From NCBI GenBank assembly GCA_026874595.1, contig CM049313.1:72656659-72720658 (forward strand): a stretch of 64,000 bases of DNA, given 5' to 3'. The DNA is from Sipunculus nudus. Lineage: Eukaryota; Annelida; Sipuncula; Golfingiida; Sipunculidae. The translations under genes and the position numbers were made by a program. The notes under the pieces were generated by a model that had not been told where the DNA came from, searched no databases, and was given only the letters and a program-made list of their open reading frames with translations. Within the stretch, counting starts at the first letter, position 1; each line of letters starts with the position of its first letter. This document shows, piece after piece, positions 38,901 through 47,859 of this stretch.

Positions 38901-41900
38901 ATTTTTGAAATGTTAATTTTTCAAAAAAGAACACAATTTAATAACCCATATATTGCAAACCCTTGCTAACCACCACTATAGCAAAATGAAGTTTGTGATT
39001 GGTGCACCAGCTTCTGTGGCTCAGGGTTAGAGCACAGGGCATAAAGCCGAGAGAGTGTGAGTTTGAATCTCAGGACCCTGAGTGAGGACCCTGCACGCTT
39101 AATAGGGAGATTGTACCCTACAGTTGTGTTCCACCCCCAAATGAGTGCGCCTTTTGAGGGTTTCTCAGACGACCCAGCAATGGGTATGACACACACTAAG
39201 GACTTGCAGGAGTGATACACCAAGCCTGGTTGACACCAGATTTGTCACATGTAAGCCACTGTTACATAGTCGGAATGGAATGCTACAGTTGTGCGTACTT
39301 AGTTAAGCAGGCATTACAAATGGAGGTGTTTACCTCAGCAAAAAAAAAAGTCTAAATTAAAAAAAAAGGAAAACTTGTGATTGGAGCAGGTGTCCTCCCA
39401 TCTGTAGGCCTGTATACATTAGTTGCTTATTAAGCTTAACATAATTCTTGTTTGTAAGTAAATAATGCTCAGTTGGATATTTGTGTGCACAAAATTCTGA
39501 TATTACATTAACGTATGGCCAGCTTGCTTGCTAGTCAGATTCATTGTCAGATAGAAAGCATACGTTTCTTATTGTGTGTATCAGCTGTTTCATGTTCTGG
39601 TATTCAGACTAATGATGTATTGAAGATAAGTGTGTGCTAAAGGGCTGTAGCAAGAGATCTGAATTGTCATTCCGAAGTGAAAGTTTTCATCATGATAAAG
39701 ACATAGATTTTGATATTTTTTTGCAGTAATTTCTTGTGTTCTAATTAATCCTGTATCAGAAGGCAAATATCACATTTATTTAGCTAAGCTATGCTATCAT
39801 TTGGTCTATCATGCATGGTATCATGTGCTGCCATCTACCATTTTTTTAAGAACTAAAACAGCAGGTGCTGCCCAGAAGTAATCCGGACAAGTAATGTAAC
39901 GTATGTAATGTTTAATCTATCATAAAAGTGTCAATTATCACCTTACACTGCAGAGCAAGAATATTAATTGACAAACTCTGCTATGGGATTTTCTGTATTA
40001 CCTGTCTTATGTCAGCAACCAGTTTTGATGGCTTGCTGCTTACTACATGAATTCTCATGCTTGTTTGAACGTGTATCATCTTTAATGTTTCCCTGACCAG
40101 ATAAAAAATATCATAATGGACTTCTTTCAGAACTTTGATTTTACAGTCTCAAAATAAACAAATGATTTTTATATTTCAAAGATAAAAACCTTAAAAATCA
40201 TTACATTGTCAATTGTTATAATTGAATAATAGATTTGTGAAAGGTTAATATGAAGCAATATCATACATAAACACATGGCGTTTAAATTTTCTTTTTAAAT
40301 AACAAATCATTCTCACAGACATCTGTACATAAAATGTCATATCATGATGGTCAAATGAAATTGAAAATAGTTTATAGATTCTTAAAATATTTTTGTTTTC
40401 AGTTTATTGAGCTCAGCCCATTTTTAGCTCAGCTGACTATAAGTCATCTGAGCTATAGTTGTGGTCCTTTGTCCGTTGGCTGTCTGTCCGTCCGTCTGTC
40501 CGTCCGTCCGTTAAACTGGCACGTTTTGAAACCGTTAGACCTACGAATCTAAAATTCAGCACACCTGTTGATGTCCCCAAAATCTCCTACCATACCGAAA
40601 ATTGGGTCACTAGGACTTCTGTTTCTTCGAATTATTAAGGAAAAACCTCCGTTTTCCATTTAAAACCCATTGTTACACTTCAAGACTGCCTAATATCAAA
40701 ACCACTGACCTGATATTGACCATTTTTAATATATTTATTCCTCTGTATATTTCCTATGTACATACCAGAAATTACTTCAATATTTTTTTAAATTCTTGAA
40801 GTAATGGGCCCAAACAATGCACTTTTAAAAAAATTCAGGAAATATATTTACTCCCTTAAGTTAAGAATTGCTGAAACTAGACACTTTCTTTCAGATGTAT
40901 AACTATAATTAATCAAGATTCAATTGTATACCCAAAATTAGATCTGAATTTTTAAAATTTTATGAATTATTAGCATAAATATAAAATCAGTAACTTAAAT
41001 TTTGCCCAGATTTGACCATGGCACATTTTTTTCCTGTAACTGCTGTGGATTTAATTTTCACTGCATGCTACCATGAGCATTTCATCTCTAAACATCTGAA
41101 ATTTGAAACCAGTTGATCAAAATCTGTAGATTTTATTCAAGTTTTCAAGCACCATGTAAATTATTGTTTAGACCAAGCAAATGTTATGCAGTTTGCTAGA
41201 GCTCAGCTCCCCAGCTTCCCAGGCCAGCTCTCAGCTCCCAAAATTTGGCATACAATTAGATGTACCCGAAACCCCCCTACCATTCCAAAAGTTTTGTCAC
41301 TAGAACTTTATTCCTTCTAGATATTAAAGTCCGTTTCATCCCCTCATGTCCACCTGTTTTTTTGCTATGAAAATTTTTATTAGTTACAACTAAGGGAAAC
41401 AATTATAGTGTAGAGCAGAGGATTAAAGAACCTAATTTTCAACAAGATAAACAAATACCTACCATACACCTTATTTAAGAAACAGAATTATTTTAAAATA
41501 TGAGAAATCAGTCTACATTTTACAACATATCAGACCCATTTATGGCGGTCAAGGTCATTGGTCACATGCAAAAACAGCCTCAACTGACAGCTGTTGATTG
41601 GATGATCTCATGTAAACACTCTAAAAAATATAACCAGCTAAAACAAAGATGGCTACTTATGGATGGACACTTCATATCTGCCAGATCATGGTGAAGAGAC
41701 TAAAATGTTGTAAAACATAAACGGCAGATTTATTGTAAAATTCTTAATTGCCATATTAGGTTGTCACTTCCATATGTTAGTTTATTGGAAATTAATGAAA
41801 AATATAAACATTTAAGAAAATCATCAACAAAAAACAGGTGGACAGCATGTGGTGAAACCGACTATAAGAAAAATAATTTTCAATTAAAAACCCATTGTTA

Positions 41901-44900
41901 CACTTCAAGACTGCCTTATATCAAAACCACTGATCTGACTTTGATCATATAAAATATACATATACTTCTGTTTACACTCTATGCACATGTCAGAAATGAT
42001 GCAAGTATTGTGAAAATGTTTTAAGTTATGGGCCCGAACATAATGCACTTTGTAAACAAGAAATATGTTTACTTTCTTAACATGAAAATTGCTGAAGCCA
42101 GAGATCTTTTTTTGTCAGGGATATAACATTATTTAATCAAGATTCAATTGTGTACCCAAAATTAGTTTTGAATTCAAATTTTATAAGTTATTAGTATAAA
42201 TATAAAATCAATACCTTAAATTTTGCCTAATTTTGATCATGGCATGTTTGTTTCTTGTAAGCACTGTTGATATAATTTTCATATCATGCAGAAATAAGGA
42301 TTTCAGCTTGTAAGTTTTGAAAGTTGAAAGAAGTAGGCCTAAAACTGTAGCTTTTATTAAAGTTTTTATGACACCATGTCAGATCAAGGCTCTACCCAGG
42401 CCCTATTCAGTCACCTGTGTGTCCTCTACTTGACCTTTCCTGCAAATTATGCACGCATCATGCGGGGCATATACTTGCAGCTGGGCAGCTTATTGCTCCC
42501 CACAGCTGATCAAGGTGTCCAATCCAGCTCATCTATTAGTTGTTTAGACCAACAGCATAACAATAAACAATGAATAAATAAATTTTTATAAATCTAAAAT
42601 AACAACTTTAAAAATAATCAGTAGAAAAGGAATTTGACAGTTGATGAGTAACAGGGAATTACCTTGCAGTTACTGATGTTTTATGGATTTTGTATGGATG
42701 GATGAAAATGTATTCCAAGTAACACCATTGAGTCACGTATGGTATTTTTCTTTTCAGTTTTAATAATGAAAAAAAAAAATAATTAAAATATATTGTTATG
42801 TACTATTAGGGATTATATTAAGGAAATTAATGATTTACAAAGATGCAGTTTATAATATAAATCTAAATTCCCAGGTCTTTTCCAAGTGTTTCAGCTTGTT
42901 AATTTATATTTATTTCAAAATTAAAAAAAAAAGTAAAAATGTCAAAATTTTTAAATTTTACTCAGACAAGTACTGCTTTAAGATGTCAATATGTTTCACT
43001 TATGAAATTCAGACACTTGGCTGTAACAGCTGTCACAGACTATGTAAATAATCAAAATTCATATTTCTTGTTTCATATATTTCAGTTAATAAAATTAAAC
43101 TTGCCAATCTCTAGTTTTCTCCTTGTATAATTTATAGGGTGTTCTTATCCTTGGGTTATTTTTTACACAAATAATGGTTTCATAGCTGAGATACTTCAAT
43201 TTTTTTTCTGATACATTTTTTTTTAATTAAAAAATTTGAATATGATAAAAAATCAGATCTTAGACAAGTTCTCATTATGATTTCTGTAATGTTAATAATT
43301 GTCATAAGACTCTTGCTATGTCTAGTGTGTAGATTGATGTGAAGGTAATCCAAAGTGAATATTATAGTTTTATTTTTTTTAATATAAATAAAATTCATAA
43401 AACCAGGTACTTATGATCATTATTTAAATTTGTGATATTTGTTTATTCTGGATTCTCAAGAACTCTGTTTGGCTGAAACTGAATAAATACTAGTCATGGT
43501 GCAGAACTTTGCAAATGTATTTGAATGCAAATATGAATATGAACTCCATAATTGCATGTGTAAGGATAGGAATACAGGTAAAAATGTAAGTATTTGAATA
43601 CAAATGCTTTCATGAAAATATTCTGTAATATTATTTTAATAATTATTTATTTCGACAATATCATTAAACAATTTTTGATGAAAAAAACAGGTGATAGTGT
43701 TATCATTTTAAATTTAAATTATACTTGACACAATACTTGTTATTAATTTTTAATAAATAGTTTAACTTTTCAAATAATTCTGCTGCAATGTAGGTAAAGT
43801 TTTGTGGCCAGGTCAAAACTTGCAGTATAAAACTAAGTCTTTTGATATCAAGTCCATTCTAGTTGGTTAGAGCACCAAAATACATTGATCTAACTGGGTG
43901 CAGAAATTCAGTTGATCAAGCAGGTAATAGAAGATTTAAAAATCCAAGAAGAGGATATCTCATTCCTGATTGAATATATAATAACATTTAATCATTAAAT
44001 GTGTAACACTTAATAACATGTGTCTTTGAAGGATGGACACAATGCTGTGTCTGTTAACATGGCTGAAAAATACATAGATGCCTTTGGTAATCTTGCTAAA
44101 CAAGGGAACACGATATTGCTTCCGACCAACACAGGAGATGTCTCAAGCATGGTATCTCAGGTAGGTCAAGGTCAGGTATAAGGTTAAGGGGACTGCAAGA
44201 TTTACTTTAGTGATAAAACAGTTTGTTGCACTTAAATTCTGTATAAAGCATGTGCCCTGGACTTTTTTTACAGATGATCCCTTTAATATGACTTTTTCCC
44301 TTTGTACAACATATATATTCATGCCCCTGTATATTGATTGGCTCATGGAAATTTTGAATAGCTAGTGGGATACACCATGGATGCTCCAGCTGTGCATCTT
44401 TTGAGAAAGTCCTCATTTAGTATTATTTCTTTATGAATGATTCAGAATGTACACACTGTATACCTCTGTAATTTAAAAATGTTAAACTACCATGTTTGAG
44501 TGGTCATGTAATCACCTTTTTAATATATATCCAGGGTCATTAGCTCCACTGGCTTAGCAAGAATCTATTTTAAGGCCACAAGGTTTATAATGTTAATCAA
44601 GAACAAGGCTGTGGTGAGAGAGTGTGGAACAGTGCAAACAGTGCCCTCTATCAACTACCTGTGTACTACAGTCAGTTTAGCAAAGTATGGTACATAGCTT
44701 TATGTATGATAATCCTTCTGTGCAATAGGCAAGGATTGGCATTTCATGCAAACAAGGGGCGACATACTAAACCATGTATAATACATTATTTCAAGGTTTA
44801 GCCCTTGTTTTATAAGACAAGCTCGGTACAGGAGCTATTACCTTAGATTATAATTGAAATCTACCAACTATGATATAATTGTGTGCTTTCGTATGTTTAT

Positions 44901-45431
44901 TTAAGGGCAAACAACATTTTTATGTCCTTTGTATAACCATCATATCTTGTTTGTCAGAGTAACTACTGTGTATTTAATATATTCATCTGATGTCCATTGT
45001 TGAGGGGGTTAACAAGAGAATTTGCCATTTCATTTAGCACAGTTACAGGACATAGTAATGTGTAAATATCAGGGATTTATGTTCTTTATTGGATGAGACA
45101 TTGTGGAACAGGCTCACTGGCTCTTAGTCATTTAAATGCTCAGTGTGTAATTATAATTGATTCTAATTTTTCTCTAACTACAGAGAGTACTACATATTCT
45201 GTATTGGTCATTAATATGAAGAGAGTACACTTTTTTAAAATATTTTCATGATTCAGTTCATATTATTTTCAGGCGATGACAATATACAAATCACTAAGTG
45301 ATCAAAAGCCAATTGTCCAAGGAGGAGAATGGCACCAAGAAGAACAACATATATCAGACTCTGTCAACCAAGATTATTACAATGACGATGAACTCAAGAA
45401 CCCGAGTAGATCGCCAAGCAAGGAGCGGTGA
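26881..45431 (+). CDS. STOML2: stomatin-like protein 2, mitochondrial (ten exons, complete)
   Basis: Coding exons: 26881-26919, 33457-33591, 34155-34254, 34773-34831, 35378-35510, 35746-35802, 36623-36715, 38522-38700, 44032-44160, 45273-45431. All introns are GT-AG and phases agree; the total is 1083 bases, 360 codons plus TGA (the human protein has about 356). SLP-2 is an SPFH/prohibitin-family scaffold of the inner mitochondrial membrane that binds cardiolipin and prohibitins and organises respiratory complexes and the protease YME1L. Visible: an Arg-rich import leader (about 1-30), the SPFH segment from [13 protein letters not shown] through TTMRSELGK and VFRERESLN (about 33-190), an Ala/Glu/Lys-rich helix (about 190-265), then a conserved [17 protein letters not shown]-like region and a polar tail. 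No frameshift or stop is seen. Introns 1, 7 and 8 are large and hold mobile elements; intron 1 alone is 6.5 kb. Exon 1 is assigned by position, phase and composition. Confidence 0.95.
27535..27585. repeat. pair of perfect GC hairpins in STOML2 intron 1
   Basis: GGGGAACCTGGGTTCCCC (27535-27552) and GTGGGGGCGGAGCCCCCAC (27567-27585) are each self-complementary stems separated by 14 bases in AT-rich intron DNA. Probably part of a repeat family; function unknown. Confidence 0.7.
27701..27755 (+). repeat. tRNA-like sequence, probable SINE head or tRNA pseudogene
   Basis: CGGCTCATTTAGTAGCG resembles a polymerase III A box, and GGATCGATTCC 27 bp further on is one mismatch from the B-box consensus GGTTCGANTCC. 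The T stem is weak and a proper acceptor stem is not seen, so a working tRNA is unlikely. Confidence 0.5.
28565..28816 (+). repeat. hairpin-family repeat, 5' half split by an insertion
   Basis: Carries CTGAGGTATAGGAATGGCAC, TTTGTCCGTC, AGCAGGGCACAAATAG and CTCCTTGGAAACCTGAAATT, closely matching the copy at 56650-57010. It breaks off at the left end of the 2.1-kb element, and its 3' half resumes at 30915. Confidence 0.8.
28819..30912. mobile_element. 2.1-kb DNA transposon with TA duplication in STOML2 intron 1
   Basis: TA flanks both ends (28817-28818 and 30913-30914). Left end GGGGACTCTTAA and the complement of the right end GGGGATTCTTAA match; the arms also share AAAGCGAGGC, GGGAATAACA and TGCTCACT over about 90 bp. 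Excising the element restores a continuous copy of the hairpin repeat, as seen uninterrupted near 56.9 kb. No transposase frame is seen, so it is non-autonomous. Superfamily uncertain. Confidence 0.8.
30915..31095 (+). repeat. hairpin-family repeat, 3' half
   Basis: TTTACCATGACTAGTTTTGT, GGTGGTGCCACC (near 30968) and ATGACAACAATCATGTCAGT match 56960-57125 in order. Confidence 0.75.
31143..31453. repeat. local 80-bp duplication, copies 228 bp apart
   Basis: The segment AATATGAGTGGTTTCTGAGA through CTTGTGGTTTCTTAT (31143-31222) recurs with about ten differences at 31371-31453. Confidence 0.75.
31740..32871 (-). mobile_element. pogo/Tigger-like element remnant in STOML2 intron 1
   Basis: The ends are imperfect inverted repeats (CAGTCGTGCCTTGATAATCT against TAGTAGCGTCTTGACATTCC) next to TA. 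On the minus strand around 32386-32180 a frame reads [47 protein letters not shown], which resembles the C-terminus of Tigger/jerky-like DDE transposases. The upstream catalytic region is deleted or scrambled by frameshifts. Identity of family is moderate confidence. Confidence 0.5.
33457..33591 (+). CDS. STOML2: STOML2 exon 2
   Basis: Forty-five codons, including [16 protein letters not shown] and [13 protein letters not shown]: the start of the SPFH domain. Acceptor TTATAG, donor GTAAGA. Confidence 0.97.
34155..34254 (+). CDS. STOML2: STOML2 exon 3
   Basis: Encodes [20 protein letters not shown] and [13 protein letters not shown], core SPFH strands. Acceptor TTTTAG, donor GTGAGT; ends in phase 1. 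Confidence 0.97.
34773..34831 (+). CDS. STOML2: STOML2 exon 4
   Basis: Encodes [20 protein letters not shown], nearly invariant in SLP-2 proteins. Acceptor TTTCAG, donor GTAAGA. Confidence 0.97.
35378..35510 (+). CDS. STOML2: STOML2 exon 5
   Basis: Encodes [20 protein letters not shown] and [20 protein letters not shown], the most conserved SPFH stretch. Acceptor TGATAG, donor GTGAGT; ends in phase 1. Confidence 0.97.
35746..35802 (+). CDS. STOML2: STOML2 exon 6
   Basis: Encodes [19 protein letters not shown]. Acceptor AAATAG-like (AATAG), donor GTAAGT; ends in phase 1. Confidence 0.96.
36623..36715 (+). CDS. STOML2: STOML2 exon 7
   Basis: Encodes [20 protein letters not shown] and [11 protein letters not shown], end of SPFH and start of the long helix. 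Acceptor TTACAG, donor GTAGAT; ends in phase 1. Confidence 0.97.
36985..37315 (+). repeat. CATATCTC...TGGCGCCACC repeat in STOML2 intron 7
   Basis: Words such as CATATCTGCCTGAAATTTTG, GTCCATCTGTTCATCTGCC, CATATCTCAGCAGTGGTTTG and TTGGCGCCACC occur in the same order as in the family at 62880-64000. Confidence 0.7.
37420..38337. mobile_element. 918-bp TA-flanked element, pogo-like ends, STOML2 intron 7
   Basis: TA flanks both ends. The left end CAGTCTAACCTGTCTGAACG and complement of the right end CAGTCGAACCTGTCTAATGC match, each followed by GACCACC and further CGACCACYTG repeats inside both ends. No transposase frame seen: non-autonomous. The CAGTC start and TA target suggest the pogo/Tc1-mariner group. 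Confidence 0.75.
38522..38700 (+). CDS. STOML2: STOML2 exon 8
   Basis: Encodes [20 protein letters not shown] onward through [20 protein letters not shown] to EALGKQ, the Ala/Glu/Lys-rich helical region. Acceptor TTTCAG, donor GTAAGT; ends in phase 0. Confidence 0.97.
39003..39374 (+). mobile_element. tRNA-derived SINE with target-site duplication, STOML2 intron 8
   Basis: Flanked by the direct repeat TTGTGATTGG (38993-39002 and 39375-39384). The head has an A-box-like TGGCTCAGGGTTAGAGC (39017-39033) and a B-box-like AGTTTGAATCT (39060-39070), spaced as in a tRNA. An unrelated middle part follows, then an A-rich tail (39339-39374). Classical SINE structure; the parent tRNA was not determined. 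Confidence 0.8.
40424..42545 (+). repeat. hairpin-headed repeat with tandemly duplicated body, STOML2 intron 8
   Basis: Begins TTTTTAGCTCAGCTGACTAT AAGTCATCTGAGCTA (hairpin), then GTCCGTCCGTCTGTCC. Two diverged body units follow, about 40545-41240 and 41241-42545; both contain AACCCATTGTTACACTTCAA GACTGCC and ATCAAAACCACTGA. The second unit is interrupted by the MITE at 41331-41860. Confidence 0.75.
41331..41860. mobile_element. 530-bp MITE, GTCCACCTG ends
   Basis: Inverted ends of about 34 bp (CCGTTTCATCCCCTCATGTC and, complemented from the right, CGGTTTCACCACATGCTGTC, both followed by CACCTGTTTTTT). It sits inside the second unit of a duplicated repeat, so it inserted after that duplication or into one copy only. 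A relative lies at 46104-46627. No coding capacity. Confidence 0.7.
44032..44160 (+). CDS. STOML2: STOML2 exon 9
   Basis: Forty-three codons: [43 protein letters not shown]. Matches the conserved C-terminal SLP-2 block. Acceptor TTGAAG, donor GTAGGT. Confidence 0.96.
45273..45431 (+). CDS. STOML2: STOML2 exon 10 (C-terminus)
   Basis: Begins AMTIYKSL after TTTCAG and runs 52 codons to TGA at 45429-45431. The tail (for example [20 protein letters not shown]) is polar and less conserved, as in other species. Confidence 0.95.
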   Translation, partial: AMTIYKSLSDQKPIVQGGEWHQEEQHISDSVNQDYYNDDELKNPSRSPSKER

Positions 45432-46103
45432 AAGAATAATTTAGGACAATTTATTACCATGTATAAACTTATAAGCAGTGATCCCTACTTTTGTACAAGT
45501 CATATGCCATTCTTGTGAAAGTCATCAAGTCATTTGAACTTGACTTTGAGCCTTGTTATGACCTTGTTATATGTCCATATCACCTTTTAAACAAAGTAGT
45601 TTGTTGCTTTGGTGATACATTGGAGCAAGTTCACTGCTTTGCTTGATGTCTTTTAGGTAGATCTTATGTTTATCTATTATATATAAATAATAAAGAGATG
45701 CAGTAAGAACATATATTTATGAATGAGGGAAGCATATACCAATGACTCAGTGTTTTTCTTGAATTTGAAACTGTGAGTTAAATTAAAAACAGTTAATAAT
45801 TCTATGCTTCCAAGAGTAATCCTTTCATGACACGCATGGTGGAGACCACATTTTTTTGGATTGTAATACATTTTATTTAAAATCAGTATAGAGTTATCCA
45901 GGACCCTTGTCCCTTATTTGATAAAAATTATTAACAGATAGAAGGAAACTTGTAAAATATTGAGTGCTCCTGCAATTTAGTTGATAAAACGCGTTATAAC
46001 AGACAGAAACCAAATTTACAAATGCAACAGTTATGTTAATCTATGTGGTTTGAGAGCTTTTTTTCTCTGAGATATTGGTACAATATAAAAAAAATATACT
46101 CTG
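45432..46103 (+). other. STOML2 3' untranslated region and downstream sequence
   Basis: The transcript probably ends shortly after 45694. Nothing else recognised up to the MITE at 46104. Confidence 0.5.
45689..45694 (+). terminator. STOML2: STOML2 polyadenylation signal AATAAA
   Basis: Canonical AATAAA about 258 bp after the STOML2 stop codon. A second AATAAA at 46728-46733, followed by nine A at 46741, could be an alternative site or the tail of an old retroposed sequence. Confidence 0.6.
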
Positions 46104-46627
46104 TTGCAACACCCTGTCCACCTAATTTTTTGCAATATTTCTTTCAAATATATTTTGTTTGCCACTATAAATTAGCTTTTATCAAAGGAAATAATATGGT
46201 GATTTATTATGATTAAGATAAGCATGAACTAGATATATTTACATTGCGACAGCATCTAGAAAGAGCTGAAAACATGGTGGTATTAGTTCAAAGTGGCATA
46301 TGTATGTTTTTCCATGAAATGTGGATGGGACGTATTTGTGACATAACAAACATGATAACAAATACCACTAATGTCATTGTTAGGAATCATCAAGTGGATG
46401 TAATTTTAGTCCATCATCTTAGGTTGTCACTAATATGTCGCAAGAACGTACATATGTTTAGTCACATTTCTTTCTGAATTAATCATATGTAATCCGTACT
46501 TGTGAGAGTAATATTTTGCTGTTAGATAATTGCCATATTTGTCTAATTTGCCTCTGGGTAAATGAAGGTAAGCTTTGGTGCATTGTATAAAATTTATCAC
46601 AAAAAATCAGGTGGACAGGGATGTCGG
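46104..46627. mobile_element. MITE, second copy of the GTCCACCTG family
   Basis: Inverted ends ACCCTGTCCACCTAATTTTT and ATCCCTGTCCACCTGATTTT (right end complemented), with the same overall size as the copy at 41331-41860 and the shared internal word TAATTGCCATATT near the right end. Confidence 0.7.
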
Positions 46628-47096
46628 AATGGAATATAGTTTGAAATGGACCATTGAATGCCTTGATACATGTGTTTCATGAGGTATTGTTTCTGTAGAT
46701 AGCACTTGGTCCATGAGATATAATATGAATAAAGATTATTAAAAAAAAAGAGATAATTTTAATTTATCCAGCCTTGACAATTAAAAACCATGTCATGTTA
46801 GCGGGATGCACCAAATTTGCTAAAAATGGCTTCATCAGAAGAACGTTGTGAGGCATGCTATTACGACTACTCAGCTTTGTTGGGCCTTTTTCCTTTGTCT
46901 TTTTTTCAAACAATAAAATGATCTCTAGCTTTAAAGCTGACCATTTAGCTACCTTTTCTTTACAGTTAATGTGATTTATTACTTTCTCTGCATAAGTATT
47001 TATAAACACTAGGTAATTCCTGTTAAGAAAAATTCATATATCACCTCAATGATGAATGTACATTTAAAGATTATTTATCTACAAATTATTTATAAA
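46628..47096. other. intergenic, no gene seen
   Basis: An 81-codon minus-strand frame (47009-46764) is not recognised and has no support. AATAAA plus A-run at 46728-46750. Confidence 0.4.
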
Positions 47097-47245
47097 CAGT
47101 GGCGTCAATTTATGTTTAAGGGTGGGGGGGGGGGATGATTGATGACTGAGAGGCGGAATAGAGAATTTGTATTTTGACGCAACCTTTTTTTATAAATTTC
47201 CAAATATTGAAATACCACATTTTCCCAGTATATAAATAAACGCGC

Positions 47246-47256
47246 ATATATATATA

Positions 47257-47311
<55 letters not shown>
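47246..47311. repeat. (TA)n microsatellite
   Basis: About 66 bp of TA with minor interruptions, inside the hAT-like interval. Confidence 0.9.
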
Positions 47312-47313
<2 letters not shown>

Positions 47314-47859
47314 AAGAGAGAGATAGATAAATATAGAATAGGCCATCAATGATTCATGTAGTCAAGACTAAACTGTTCATAACAATGGAAAGGAATGAAT
47401 AAGTCCCATTTTAATATATTTGTGATATTTCTAATATGTGTATGAAGTTATAAGACAAACATTTCAGTACAATGCTTTAATCAAAACATATATAGCATTT
47501 TTATAAAACCTGGAAATAGCTGGTGACATCAATGTCACTTAAGGAGGGTTGTGGGAGAAGATGACTTGTCAAAGAAAAATAAATTTGATGCCAAAAGGCA
47601 GCATTATGAGATGTCATTTTATTAATGCATTTCTGTTCCTGAACGCTACCCAAAATGATGATTTCCCTGTCTTCTACACATATAAAAACAAGCCTCCTTA
47701 TAAAACAAGTGGCCTATGGGCCATGACGCCCAGCTGAATTAGGGATGAGCAAAATGACTGCCAGAGTGCAAACAAATCATGAATTTTGTGAAAAGTCCTT
47801 AGAAATTGGTTTCAGTTGGCTTTTGGACAGATGACAACTTCATTCGAAGGTCTCATAAA

